Counted from the stretch's first letter, positions 1 to 9,098 are shown. The stretch is DNA of 64,000 nt from Mucilaginibacter phyllosphaerae (GCF_004378255.1 NZ_SNQG01000006.1:217109-281108), one strand, 5' to 3'. Translations and numbers: made by a program. The notes: a model not told the origin generated them from the letters alone.

Positions 1-15
1 TTTTGGCCAAGCCGG

Positions 16-1362
16 TTAGTTATTTACAACGCCGCCTTTTTCAAGCAGTGCATCGTCCATAATTTTTGCTTTGTGCTTACCCAGTAATATAAAAATCACG
101 ATGGCAGCAGCCAGCCCGGCAAAAAATATCAGGCTGAGTTGAAAGTTATAATACATAATGGCAAGCATGCAAACAGTAGATATAGCCAGCGCTACAGCCG
201 GAAAAACCGGATATAACACCGCTGTAAAGGGCCGCTCCATACCAGGTTCTTTTTTACGGAGGATGAACAGGCTGATCATGCTCATCATGTACATTACCAC
301 CGCCCCCAGTACCGACAGGATAATGATTTGCCCTGTAGTGCCGGTAAATAAGGCTATAAAACTAACTGCTCCGCCCGCTATGATTGCCCAATGCGGCGTT
401 TTAAATTTTTGATTGACCGATGCCAGTCCCCGCGGCAGGTAACCGCTACGGGCCATGGCAAATACCTGCCTGGACGATGCCAGTATGGTACCGTGGAAAG
501 ACGCTATCAGCCCGAACAGGCCGATGCTGGCAAATACCTTGGTTAAGCCGCTGGCTTTGCCCAGCACAATGGCAATTGCCTCGGGCAGCGGGTAATCCAG
601 GTTGCTTAGTTTGCGCCAATCGGTAATACCGCCGGTTAATATCATCACCCCTAAAGCTAAAAATACCAGGGTTGCCAACGCCGAGATATAACCGCGGGGG
701 ATATTCTTTTTGGGCTCCTTAACCTCTTCGGCAACCATGGCAACCCCCTCTATAGCCAGATAAAACCAAACGGCAAAAGGTAATGCCGCAAATACACCGC
801 CCCAGCCAAAAGGCATGGGGTTAGCCACATAATTAGTCATTTTAAACGATGGGCCAACTATCCCCATAAACAGCAGCAGCTCCAGCACGGCCAGTATGGT
901 AATAAATACCGAAAATGTTGCCGACTCCTTTACGCCCGAGATATTCAGTAAAATAAAAACTACATTAAATGCCATGGCCGATGGTAACACCCCTATCTGC
1001 GGGTGCAAAAAATGCAGGTAAGCCCCCAAGGAAAAAGCAATGGCAGGCGTGGCAAATAAAAAATCTATCAGCGTGGCGTAACCGGCTATTAAACCGCCAA
1101 AAGGCCCCATAGCCCTGTAGGCATAAGCAAAGGCCCCGCCTGCATGTGGTATGGAGGTGGTGAGTTCGGTATAGCTAAAAATAAAGGTAACATACATTAC
1201 CGTGGTTATCAGCGTAGCTATTAAAAACCCGATCGTGCCGGATACCCCCCAGCCCAGGTTCCATCCAAAATATTCGCCGGATATGACCAGGCCAACAGCA
1301 ATGGCCCAAAGATGTATGGGCTTTAAAACCCGTTTAAGTTGTTTGGCGTCTGTATTTTCCAA
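16..1362 (-). CDS. eat: Ethanolamine-type APC permease
   Basis: Inner-membrane amine/amino-acid permease of the APC superfamily, 448 residues with about 12 hydrophobic membrane segments. The N-terminal stretch around residues 20-45 (AVGLVISGEYFGWNLGWG) and the glycine-rich helix at 75-90 (GGAFAYAYRAMGPFGG) are typical of the ethanolamine permease branch (Eat), which imports ethanolamine by proton symport. No ethanolamine ammonia-lyase genes are visible here, so the use of the substrate is unknown. The gene diverges from the PAP2_C gene at 1556; the 193-bp gap is AT-rich. The substrate is inferred from family resemblance; another small amine or amino acid is possible. Confidence 0.8.
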   Translation of the reverse strand: MENTDAKQLKRVLKPIHLWAIAVGLVISGEYFGWNLGWGVSGTIGFLIATLITTVMYVTFIFSYTELTTSIPHAGGAFAYAYRAMGPFGGLIAGYATLIDFLFATPAIAFSLGAYLHFLHPQIGVLPSAMAFNVVFILLNISGVKESATFSVFITILAVLELLLFMGIVGPSFKMTNYVANPMPFGWGGVFAALPFAVWFYLAIEGVAMVAEEVKEPKKNIPRGYISALATLVFLALGVMILTGGITDWRKLSNLDYPLPEAIAIVLGKASGLTKVFASIGLFGLIASFHGTILASSRQVFAMARSGYLPRGLASVNQKFKTPHWAIIAGGAVSFIALFTGTTGQIIILSVLGAVVMYMMSMISLFILRKKEPGMERPFTAVLYPVFPAVALAISTVCMLAIMYYNFQLSLIFFAGLAAAIVIFILLGKHKAKIMDDALLEKGGVVNN

Positions 1363-1525
1363 TGGCGTAATTTATCAATTTTACAACGCCTTAATATAGG
1401 TATTAAAAATATTTAAACAAATACAACTTTTATCAGTCAAATTAGTAACAAATATTTCCTATCAGCATCTATTCTAACAATAATGCAATATTCTGTTAAC
1501 TCCTGCTTAATATTAGGGGTTTTAG

Positions 1526-1533
1526 TAAATTTG
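1526..1533 (+). promoter_or_regulatory. Bacteroidota -7 box before the PAP2_C gene
   Basis: TAAATTTG fits the Bacteroidota -7 consensus TAnnTTTG and lies 23 bp before the GTG start at 1556. No clear TTTG -33 box is seen at the expected distance, so this is a partial promoter match. Confidence 0.4.
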
Positions 1534-1555
1534 CGCGCTTTTAATTATTGTATAA

Positions 1556-2215
1556 GTGTTAGAATTAGGTAAACCTTCTATTAAACAAGCCTGGACTACT
1601 GCCCTGCAATCGCCCAAAAAACGTGATAAACTGCTTATTGGTTCGTTTATTATTGCTATACTGTTGCCTACCCTGCCCATCTTTTTTAATTTTATACAAA
1701 AACGCCAGGGCGTGGTATTGCATGATTGGGTACTGGCACACATCCCTGCCTATGATGTTTCGCTGCTGATTTTTACCATTATATGGGGAATGGCCTTGCT
1801 GATATTTGTGCGAGCCTTGTACAACCCGGTTATCTACATCAATTATGTGTGGACGCTGATCTTCATCAACCTTGCCCGGATGCTCACCATTTACTGCATT
1901 GCGCTTGACCCGCCCGTTGGCCTTATACACCTGGTTGACCCGCTTACCGGCGTATTTTACGGCAACACCGTCATCACCCGCGACCTGTTTTTTTCGGGCC
2001 ATACCTCAACCCTGGTACTGATATTTTTATGCCTCGAAAAACGTAATGATAAAATACTGGGCTTTATTGCCATTGTAGCCGTAATGATGTTACTACTGGT
2101 ACAGCATATTCATTATACCATAGATGTAGTAGCCGCCCCCGTTTTAGTGTACCTGATATTTTTACTGGTGCAAAAATTCCTGAAACTGGATAAGCTGAAG
2201 AACAGCGAAAATTAA
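1556..2215 (+). CDS. PAP2_C / sphingomyelin-synthase-like membrane phosphotransferase
   Basis: Multi-pass membrane protein of 219 residues with six hydrophobic segments. It carries the two active-site motifs of the sphingomyelin synthase/PAP2_C family: TRDLFFSGHT at 141-150 and HYTID at 186-190, giving the His/His/Asp triad. Family members move a phospho-head group between phospholipids and ceramide, or act as lipid phosphatases. Sphingobacteria are known to make sphingolipids, so a role in ceramide head-group addition is a reasonable inference, but plain phosphatase activity is equally possible. The start is GTG at 1556; no upstream ATG fits. It stands alone on this strand, diverging from the ethanolamine-type permease. 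Confidence 0.75.
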   Translation: MLELGKPSIKQAWTTALQSPKKRDKLLIGSFIIAILLPTLPIFFNFIQKRQGVVLHDWVLAHIPAYDVSLLIFTIIWGMALLIFVRALYNPVIYINYVWTLIFINLARMLTIYCIALDPPVGLIHLVDPLTGVFYGNTVITRDLFFSGHTSTLVLIFLCLEKRNDKILGFIAIVAVMMLLLVQHIHYTIDVVAAPVLVYLIFLLVQKFLKLDKLKNSEN

Positions 2216-2240
2216 TCGCCTGCCCGCCAACGTTAACCTG

Positions 2241-2272
2241 TTTGTTTTTACATCTGCAAAAGCTTACATTTA
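2241..2272 (+). promoter_or_regulatory. Promoter of trehalase operon
   Basis: TTTG at 2241-2244 and TACATTTA at 2265-2272 (one base off TAnnTTTG), separated by 20 bp, match the Bacteroidota sigma-70-type promoter. Transcription would start near 2279, about 28 bp before the chosen ATG at 2307. Confidence 0.45.
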
Positions 2273-2306
2273 AGGACTGTTTTTGCCAATAAATAGCCTT
2301 TACTAC

Positions 2307-3881
2307 ATGAATAAAAAATGGATAATAGCAGCGTTTATGCTGTTAAGTGTTTGTGTAAACGCACAGCAGAAAACGCCCCGCCAGTTGTTTCCCGGTTTGT
2401 TCGAATCGGTACAATCCTCAGATCTCTTTCCGGATAATAAAATCTTTGTAGACTGTACGCCCAAATACCCGCCGGCCCGGATCATGAAGGCCTATAACGA
2501 GCAATTAGGCAAGGCAGGCTTTGACCTGAAAGAATTTGTGACGGATAATTTCACAGTGCCATCGGGTGTTACACATGCCTTCCAAACCAATGTAGAGGAT
2601 GGCATCCGTAAGCATATCGATACCCTGTGGCAGGTATTGCAGCGCAAGCCCGATGAGGCTTCAAAGCTTTCATCACTGGCGGCTTTACCCAAGCCCTATA
2701 TTGTACCGGGTGGCCGTTTCCGCGAGGTGTACTACTGGGATAGCTACTTTACCATGCTGGGCCTGCAAGAGAGCAAACAAACCAAAGTTATAGGTAACAT
2801 GATTGATAACTTTGCCTACCTGATAGATACCTACGGTTTTATCCCAAACGGTAACCGGGCATATTATTTAACACGTTCTCAGCCGCCATTCTTTTCGCTG
2901 ATGGTAAGCCTGCTGGCCAAAAGCGAGGGCAACAAGATCCTGCTTAAATATCAGCCCCAACTGGTTAAAGAATATAACTACTGGATGCTGGGCGGAACAA
3001 CCCTGGCAAAAAACCAGGCCATACACCGTGCCGTACGTATGGCCGATGGCACCCTGCTTAACCGATATTGGGACGAAAGCGACGAGCCACGCGAGGAAAG
3101 CTATATTAAAGATGTGGATGCCGCTAAAACCACCAAACAGACCCTGCCTGATTTTTACCATCATATCCGCGCGGCTGCGGCAAGCGGCTGGGATTTTAGC
3201 AGCCGCTGGTTTAGCGATGCAAGTACATTGAGCACCATAGAAACTGCCGACCTGGCACCGGTAGACCTGAACTGCCTGCTCTACAACCTGGAGCTGACCA
3301 TTGCCCGCAGTTACCAGCTTAAAGGCAACAACAAGCTTTATATGGCCTATACCGCCAAAGCCCAAACCCGCAAAAAAGCCATCCTGAAATACTTTTGGGA
3401 CGAAAAAACCGGCTGGTTTCAGGATTATAAATGGGCCACTAACAAACAGGCTAACATACCTACACTTGCGGCAGTTTTCCCGCTGGCGTTTAAAATTGCC
3501 ACAGCTGCGCAGGCACAAAAAGTGGCAGATGGTTTAAAAGCTAACTTTTTAAAACCGGGCGGCCTGGTTACCACCTTAAACTTTAGCGGCCAGCAATGGG
3601 ATGCGCCAAACGGTTGGGCACCTTTGCAGTATATGGCTATAGACGGCCTGGAAAATTACGGGCATAGCGAACTGGCTAAAGATATTGCTACCCGTTGGCT
3701 CCAATTAAATATTCGCGTATTTAAAAAGACGGGGAAACTGCTGGAAAAATACAATGTGGTTGATACGAGCTTAACCGCAGGCGGTGGCGAATACCCGCTG
3801 CAGGATGGCTTTGGCTGGACAAACGGGGTGTTGCTGAAACTGATGAACAGGTATCATTATGAAGAAAAACAGGGCGAGTAA
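2307..3881 (+). CDS. treA: Periplasmic alpha,alpha-trehalase (GH37)
   Basis: Hydrolyses trehalose to two glucose molecules. Both GH37 signatures are present: PGGRFREVYYWDSYF near residues 134-148 and QWDAPNGWAP near 428-437. The acid Asp sits in SGWDFSSRW (about 292-300) and the catalytic Glu in the C-terminal GGGEYPLQDGFGWTNG segment. The reading frame is open from 2283, but the ATG at 2307 was chosen because it begins a clean signal peptide (MNKKWIIAAFMLLSVCVNAQ), predicting periplasmic export. The mature length of about 500 residues is normal for the family. It is followed after 29 bp by the Tat-exported propeller gene, probably in one transcript. Confidence 0.93.
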   Translation: MNKKWIIAAFMLLSVCVNAQQKTPRQLFPGLFESVQSSDLFPDNKIFVDCTPKYPPARIMKAYNEQLGKAGFDLKEFVTDNFTVPSGVTHAFQTNVEDGIRKHIDTLWQVLQRKPDEASKLSSLAALPKPYIVPGGRFREVYYWDSYFTMLGLQESKQTKVIGNMIDNFAYLIDTYGFIPNGNRAYYLTRSQPPFFSLMVSLLAKSEGNKILLKYQPQLVKEYNYWMLGGTTLAKNQAIHRAVRMADGTLLNRYWDESDEPREESYIKDVDAAKTTKQTLPDFYHHIRAAAASGWDFSSRWFSDASTLSTIETADLAPVDLNCLLYNLELTIARSYQLKGNNKLYMAYTAKAQTRKKAILKYFWDEKTGWFQDYKWATNKQANIPTLAAVFPLAFKIATAAQAQKVADGLKANFLKPGGLVTTLNFSGQQWDAPNGWAPLQYMAIDGLENYGHSELAKDIATRWLQLNIRVFKKTGKLLEKYNVVDTSLTAGGGEYPLQDGFGWTNGVLLKLMNRYHYEEKQGE

Positions 3882-3910
3882 GGTAATCCCCGGCATTATT
3901 TTATAATTCA

Positions 3911-5020
3911 ATGGAAAACTCAAGAAGAAACTTCATCAAAAATACGGCAGTAGCTTCTTTGGCAGTAGCAGCTGCTCCGGCAAAAGGTTTTGCGATATTG
4001 CATAACGATAAACAACCGGATGAACAAACCATTGGCCACAACGGCTATACGTATAAGGTTGATAAAAACTGGGCAAAGATCAGCATCAATAACACGCCGC
4101 TGGCTAATTGCCACGAAATGGTGCAGGATAGCCAGGGCCGCCTGATCATGCTGGGCGACCATACGCATAACAATGTGTTGGTTTTCGATAAATCGGGCAA
4201 GTTGCTTGATTATTGGGGAACATCCCTGCCCGGCGGGCACGGCCTGAGCATCAGCAAGGAGGGCGGCGAAGACTTTTTGCTATTGACCGACTGCGGCTGG
4301 GCTTTAGACCGTACCGGCAATACCTACGGCCAATCCGGCCAGGTATTAAAAACCACGGTGGATGGTAAACTGATATTTGCCATTGGCCACCCGCGCACTA
4401 TTGGTATCTACAAGGATAACGAGCCCTTTAAACCTACCGAAACGGCTATTGCCCCCAACGGCGATATTTATGTAGCTGATGGTTACGGCTCTGATTACAT
4501 CATTCAATACAACAGCAAGGGGCAATACATCCGGCATTTCGGCGGGCATAATAACAGCAATCCCGACCATAACCTGCGCAATGCCCACGGCGTAACAGTT
4601 GATACGCGCGACAAGAACAACCCTACGCTGATCTGCACTTCGCGTGAAGAAAATTGCTTTAAAGTTTTTACGCTGGATGGCAAATTCATTAAACGGATAG
4701 ATATGCCAGGCATGTACGTTTGCAGGGCGGTTATCAATGATAATAATATTTACGCGGGTGTTTGCTGGTCAAAAAATGCCCAGGGTAAACAGTTTGACGG
4801 ATCGGGCTTTGTAACTATCTTAGATAAAGACAATAAAGTGATCTCTAACCCCGGCGGCGCTGCACCCAACTATAAGAATGGTGTATTACAGCAAACGCTG
4901 CAAGCGCCAAACGCAACCTTTATGCACGGCCATGATGTATGTATAGATGAAGATAAAAGCATTTACGTTTGCCAATGGAACGCCAACCATACCGCACCGA
5001 TAAAGCTGACAAGGGTGTAG
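3911..5020 (+). CDS. Tat-exported NHL/six-bladed beta-propeller protein
   Basis: 369-residue protein with a twin-arginine signal at the N-terminus (SRRNFIKNTAVASLAVAAAP). The rest is built of repeated NHL-like blades, for example NGDIYVADGYGSDYIIQYNSKG (split over residues 185-207) and DKSIYVCQWNANH near the C-terminus, so it should fold as a beta-propeller in the periplasm. Several such proteins are annotated as peptidylamidoglycolate lyase-like or 6-bladed propeller proteins, but no catalytic residues can be assigned. It lies 29 bp after trehalase and probably shares its promoter. Function unknown; a link to trehalose use is only positional. Confidence 0.7.
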   Translation: MENSRRNFIKNTAVASLAVAAAPAKGFAILHNDKQPDEQTIGHNGYTYKVDKNWAKISINNTPLANCHEMVQDSQGRLIMLGDHTHNNVLVFDKSGKLLDYWGTSLPGGHGLSISKEGGEDFLLLTDCGWALDRTGNTYGQSGQVLKTTVDGKLIFAIGHPRTIGIYKDNEPFKPTETAIAPNGDIYVADGYGSDYIIQYNSKGQYIRHFGGHNNSNPDHNLRNAHGVTVDTRDKNNPTLICTSREENCFKVFTLDGKFIKRIDMPGMYVCRAVINDNNIYAGVCWSKNAQGKQFDGSGFVTILDKDNKVISNPGGAAPNYKNGVLQQTLQAPNATFMHGHDVCIDEDKSIYVCQWNANHTAPIKLTRV

Positions 5021-5038
5021 GTGTTCTCAATTCGTCCT

Positions 5039-5171
5039 GGTCTAAGTTTTTAACTTAGACCTAAAATGTGTTAAGCTTTCAGCTTAACTAAAATAAGATT
5101 GTAAAGTGTAGCGCATGGTTTCGCAAGCTGGAAGCTTGCTGTGTTTTGGGTATAAGTTGGAAACTTATACC
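5039..5171. repeat. Array of four perfect hairpins with 3-nt loops
   Basis: Four inverted repeats follow one another in 133 bp: arms GGTCTAAGTT around TTT (5039-5061), GTTAAGCT around TTC (5070-5088), GCAAGCT around GGA (5123-5139) and GGTATAAGTT around GGA (5149-5171). All are perfectly paired and all share the centre AAGYT-NNN-ARCTT. They lie between the convergent propeller and M28 genes, so may help end transcription, but no T-run follows them. Confidence 0.85.
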
Positions 5172-5201
5172 AGTGCCGAATTTAAGTTATACGCTTTGTT
5201 A

Positions 5202-5231
5202 ACCCCTCCCTGCACCCTCCCAGAGGAGGAA
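5202..5231. repeat. CCTCCC...GGAGGA inverted element
   Basis: A pyrimidine-rich run CCCCTCCCTGCACCCTCC is followed directly by AGAGGAGGA, giving a small inverted repeat just downstream of the M28 gene. It resembles, loosely, the GCCGGGGAGA-type elements at 37290 and 55416. Confidence 0.35.
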
Positions 5232-5247
5232 TTGCACATTGACAATC

Positions 5248-6591
5248 TTACCTCACCGGCTTAGGGAATACCGGCAAACTTTCGTGCCCATCTGCATCTA
5301 CAGCCTGCACGGCAAAAAGGTAATTATCTTTAGAGTAGCCGATGTTGGCGTTGGTACCGGTTACATAAAATTTCTTTTCCCAATAGGGGCTAATGGTTTC
5401 GCGCATTAAAACGTAGTAACCTGCGGGCGATTTGCCTTTTGGTGCATCCCACTTTAGCTGCGTTTTATTGGTGAGGCCGCTGGTTACAATACCCACATTT
5501 AGCGGCGACGCAGGCGCCAGGGCCAGGTTTGCCAGTACAGACAGGTTCATCCGGGCCACTTTTTGGGTATAATCGTAATCGGCAAAATCAGGCAGGTCGC
5601 CGTAATCCACACCCTTCTCTTTACGGATATCCTGGTGCTGGCGGTTAAAATCCTCATTCATTTCGGTGATACGTATCGCGGCATAACCTTGCTGAGAAAA
5701 GGGTGTGTGGTCGCCACCACGAAGATAGCGGTCGCGGCGATAGATCAGCTTTACGTCCAATTGCTCTACATAGCGCTCGGCAATTTCTTTAGTGTAGCGG
5801 GCTAATTCACGGGCCGGGCTATCATTTTCACCGCCTATTGAATTTCGGGTGGCTGCCTGCTTTTGTGTTTCGGCAGCGGGCACCCCTTCGCTAAATACAC
5901 GCACGCTGCGATTATCTTTAAGGCCCGTTTCCATACCAACCGTATTACCTACAATATCGTTATTAAGCATCGCATCAACCTGCCAGCCTTCGGCTTTAGC
6001 GCGTTTAGCTACGTTTGTTGATCCGTACAGGCCTTGCTCCTCGCCTACCACTGCCATAAAAATAATAGTAGCCGGGAATGAATGTTTTGCCATCACCCTG
6101 GCCAGTTCCATAGATACAGCCGTGCCCGAAGCATCGTCCACCGCGCCCGGCGCAAACGATTTTACGTTCATTACATCCGTCACCCTGGAATCATAATGGC
6201 CGGATACGATATAGATCCGCTTATCTGCAGTATCTGTACCTTTCAGTATCGCCAGCACATTCTTCATAGGTGTAGGCTTGTCTATCCGGTCGCCCTGGGG
6301 TTGTGTAAATTCATCAAATGATACCTGCATACGGCCGTTTGATGCAGCGGCATATCTTTCATACTCAGCTTTTATCCAATTACGGGCAGCACCTACGCCT
6401 TCGGTTTTACTGATGGTATCGCTTAAGGTATGCCTGGTTTTAAAGCTTACCAGTTTGCGCACAATGGTTTCTATGTTTTTGGCAGATACCTCATCAATCA
6501 TTTGTTTAATACCGGCATCTTGCTTAACAGTGGTTTGAGCAGATGCAGCTACAGTTATGAGGGAGATGATAAGCAGGCAGATACGTTTCAT
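5248..6591 (-). CDS. Secreted M28 family zinc aminopeptidase
   Basis: 447-residue metallopeptidase with a signal peptide (MKRICLLIISLITVAASAQ). The zinc ligands expected for M28 are in place: His132 (SGHYDS), Asp152/153 (VDDASG), Glu184/185 (GEEQG), Asp212 (NNDIVG) and His295 (GGDHTPF). The last 90 residues (about 355-447) look like a fibronectin type III domain, common in secreted Bacteroidota peptidases. It probably frees amino acids from peptides in the periplasm or outside the cell. It stands alone, convergent with the propeller gene and separated from the next minus-strand gene upstream by about 20 bp. Confidence 0.88.
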   Translation of the reverse strand: MKRICLLIISLITVAASAQTTVKQDAGIKQMIDEVSAKNIETIVRKLVSFKTRHTLSDTISKTEGVGAARNWIKAEYERYAAASNGRMQVSFDEFTQPQGDRIDKPTPMKNVLAILKGTDTADKRIYIVSGHYDSRVTDVMNVKSFAPGAVDDASGTAVSMELARVMAKHSFPATIIFMAVVGEEQGLYGSTNVAKRAKAEGWQVDAMLNNDIVGNTVGMETGLKDNRSVRVFSEGVPAAETQKQAATRNSIGGENDSPARELARYTKEIAERYVEQLDVKLIYRRDRYLRGGDHTPFSQQGYAAIRITEMNEDFNRQHQDIRKEKGVDYGDLPDFADYDYTQKVARMNLSVLANLALAPASPLNVGIVTSGLTNKTQLKWDAPKGKSPAGYYVLMRETISPYWEKKFYVTGTNANIGYSKDNYLFAVQAVDADGHESLPVFPKPVR

Positions 6592-6610
6592 AAAGCAATT
6601 TATAAATACT

Positions 6611-6904
6611 TTATCGCTTACTTATTTTATTTAAAGTTATCTGCCTTTGCAGGGTACATTTAAACCTGTCGGTACCATCTACCTGTAATTTGCTATGTTT
6701 GGTTTGCCTGCCCTGTACCCTTGCGCGCCACATTTTAAAACTGGATAGTTTCATTTGCCTGCGCATCAGGTCTATCACGTTTTGCTCGCTTAAGCCAAAC
6801 TGCATTTTTATCGCATCAAAGGGCGTGCGGTCTTCCCATGCCATTTCTATGATGCGGTCGGTATCTGTTGCAGATAGATTAGTGATAATAGCTGGTTTGC
6901 TCAT
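6611..6904 (-). CDS. TIGR03643-type small conserved protein
   Basis: 97-residue cytoplasmic protein. The sequence ITNLSATDTDRIIEMAWED followed by TPFDAIKMQFGLSEQNVI and MRRQMKLSSFKMWRARV is the pattern of the TIGR03643 family, a conserved protein of unknown function found in many bacteria; the middle part resembles a helix-turn-helix. The basic C-terminal part would suit nucleic acid binding. It lies just upstream of the M28 gene on the same strand. I cannot assign a function. Confidence 0.7.
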   Translation of the reverse strand: MSKPAIITNLSATDTDRIIEMAWEDRTPFDAIKMQFGLSEQNVIDLMRRQMKLSSFKMWRARVQGRQTKHSKLQVDGTDRFKCTLQRQITLNKISKR

Positions 6905-6950
6905 GCTTAATTAACGTATTTGTAAGTTTTTTGTTGAAGATTTTAACCAC

Positions 6951-7046
6951 TATAGAAACGCGATACTTCGCGTCTCCTTTAGGACGGGTAAGAATTATTC
7001 TTCGAACCAGATTTAAATTAGATACGCGAAGTATCGCGCCGCTACA
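6951..7046. repeat. Solo REP-pair (BIME-like) element
   Basis: Two arms, ACGCGATACTTCGCGTCT at 6958-6975 and its inverted counterpart TACGCGAAGTATCGCG at 7023-7038, bracket a 47-bp centre starting TTTAGGACGG. The minus-strand arm begins with GTAG, as in REP sequences. The element matches the ~125-bp units of the tandem array at 63439-64000 and sits between the GH65 stop and the TIGR03643 start. Confidence 0.8.
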
Positions 7047-7048
7047 AT

Positions 7049-9088
7049 TTATTTAACTGTATAGGTTTCTTTCTTTACTCCTACTCCGGTTATTTTTAAA
7101 GATTTCCAGTTGGCGGGTAATTTACTTTTGATCTGTACGATACCGGCTGGCGTAATATCCAAGCCACCAAAGCCCATTAACATCGCCTGGATGATACCAC
7201 CGGCACCTGTAGCAAAATAAGGGTTGGTACCACCCTTAGTTTCGGCAATTACCCGGAACGGCGGGTTAAGGTTAGGCTCGTATGCTTCCTTAAACCATTT
7301 GTAGGCTTTTTGGCCATCGCCTAAACGCGCGTAAAGCAATGCAAAAACGCCTTGTGTCATGGCAGGGGTACCTTCATTGGGTACACGGGTTTCATAATAC
7401 TCCAGGTCTTTTTTGATCTGGGCGGGGTCGGTTATGGTTTTAAGCGGATAGGCTAACAGGTTAACATCCGCTTGTTTAATACCTTCGCCCTTGTATTGGG
7501 CATGCTCCTGTGTTACGCCATTGGCCATCTTCAGGATCGGGATATTATTAGCTACGTTCACCCAATCGGTATCTGCCTGCATGCCCAATATTTTGGCGGC
7601 CGCGGTAGCGTTCATCAGGTTGGCCTGTGCGGCAGCGTTGGTGAATGCATTATTGTCGATATTCTCGGCCCATTCATCAGCAGCAACTACATTTTTAATA
7701 TCATAGTGCCCGGGGCCGTTACGCTCTACCCGGCTTGCCCAAAAATCGGCGGTGGCAGATAGCAGCGGCCAGCCCTTTTCGCGCAGCCATTGTGTATCCT
7801 GTGTTACGCAATAATAAGCCCAGGCAGCGTTGGCAACATCGGCGCTGATATGGTGTTCAAACGGGCCGCTTAAGGCCCAAACCGGGGTTTCTTCTACCCC
7901 GCTATCAGCGCTCTCCCAAGGGAACATGGCGCCTTTATACCCATGCGAGAAGGCATTTTTACGTGCATTCTCCAAACGTTCAAAACGGTATTCTACCATA
8001 GATTTGGCTATCTCCGGGTGCATCACCAGCATAGCCGGGAACATCCACAGGTCCGTATCCCAAAATACATGGCCGTTGTAACCCAGGCCCGATAAACCCA
8101 TTGGCGATGGCGACAAAGCAGTACCCGCACGCGAGAAAGAATATAAATGATACAACATACTATGCACATCCTGCTGCGCCTGTGCATCACCTTCTATATG
8201 GATATCGCTTTTCCAAAGTTCATTCCAGGCCTTATTGTGAAACTGGATGAGCCTGTCTTTACCCTCCAGCTTGGCGAAGATGGTTAAGCGCTCGGCCTCG
8301 TTCAGCGGGTCTGCATGGTGGGCTGAGGTTATAGACGAGCCCGTTACACCATATTTATAGGTTTGCCCGGCAGCCATAACACGGCTAAACTTCATCAGGT
8401 GCATGTTATTATCCCACATTTCATGAATAACGCGCGGTTCTTTGCCATGCTCCTCGTTAAACAAAAACGATGTAGAGGCGCATAACTGCAGCTTACCCGT
8501 AGGTGATTTTGCAGTGGACGTTAACAGGCTGATGGTTACATGCGGCCTGTCTATCTCGTTATAGTAATTTTGTACTTCTTTAAGTGCATCCGGCGCTTCC
8601 ATTACGCTGGCTGCGGTGATGTTAATGGCTTTTTTGGCGGTGATAGCCACGTCCATCAACACGGTAAAAGGCAGCTGGCGCAACGAGTAATAAGTGTATT
8701 TAATGGTTGCTTTATCGCCATAATCAAAGGTAGTGGTCATGGCGGCGTGCTGCATATCCAGCTCTTGCTTAAAATTGCTCACCATTTTGGCGTCGAGGCG
8801 TTTACCATCCACTTCCAGGTACATATTCAGCAGGTTAAAGCTGTTGAGGAAATTGCTTACCCGGCCGCGGCCGTAAAGGTCATAAGCGCCGGCCAATACT
8901 ACATTTTTCACCTTAAAAGGCTCGGGCGAGGATACGATACCTATCATGCCATTGGCCACTGTGATGCCGTAGTAATTATTAGGGTCAATTTTATCTGCCC
9001 TGATGATCCACGGACTAATATTTTGTGCCGATACATGCGCGGCAGCAAATAAAATTGCTAATACAAACAGGGTAGCTGCTCTTCTCAT
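7049..9088 (-). CDS. Periplasmic GH65 family glycoside hydrolase
   Basis: 679-residue protein with a signal peptide (MRRAATLFVLAILFAAAHVSAQ), an N-terminal beta-rich domain and an (alpha/alpha)6 catalytic domain. GH65 landmarks are GHVFWDTDLWMFP near 340-352, the acid Glu in AADEWAENIDNNAFTN near 467-482, and KQADVNLLAYPL near 540. The segment TNPYFATGAGGIIQAML near the C-terminus resembles hydrolase members (acid trehalase, glucosylgalactosylhydroxylysine glucosidase) more than the phosphate-binding loop of the phosphorylases, so hydrolysis of an alpha-glucoside is the better guess. The gene is 10 bp from the haloperoxidase-like gene upstream and probably co-transcribed with it. Confidence 0.82.
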   Translation of the reverse strand: MRRAATLFVLAILFAAAHVSAQNISPWIIRADKIDPNNYYGITVANGMIGIVSSPEPFKVKNVVLAGAYDLYGRGRVSNFLNSFNLLNMYLEVDGKRLDAKMVSNFKQELDMQHAAMTTTFDYGDKATIKYTYYSLRQLPFTVLMDVAITAKKAINITAASVMEAPDALKEVQNYYNEIDRPHVTISLLTSTAKSPTGKLQLCASTSFLFNEEHGKEPRVIHEMWDNNMHLMKFSRVMAAGQTYKYGVTGSSITSAHHADPLNEAERLTIFAKLEGKDRLIQFHNKAWNELWKSDIHIEGDAQAQQDVHSMLYHLYSFSRAGTALSPSPMGLSGLGYNGHVFWDTDLWMFPAMLVMHPEIAKSMVEYRFERLENARKNAFSHGYKGAMFPWESADSGVEETPVWALSGPFEHHISADVANAAWAYYCVTQDTQWLREKGWPLLSATADFWASRVERNGPGHYDIKNVVAADEWAENIDNNAFTNAAAQANLMNATAAAKILGMQADTDWVNVANNIPILKMANGVTQEHAQYKGEGIKQADVNLLAYPLKTITDPAQIKKDLEYYETRVPNEGTPAMTQGVFALLYARLGDGQKAYKWFKEAYEPNLNPPFRVIAETKGGTNPYFATGAGGIIQAMLMGFGGLDITPAGIVQIKSKLPANWKSLKITGVGVKKETYTVK

Positions 9089-9098
9089 AAAAGTGTGG

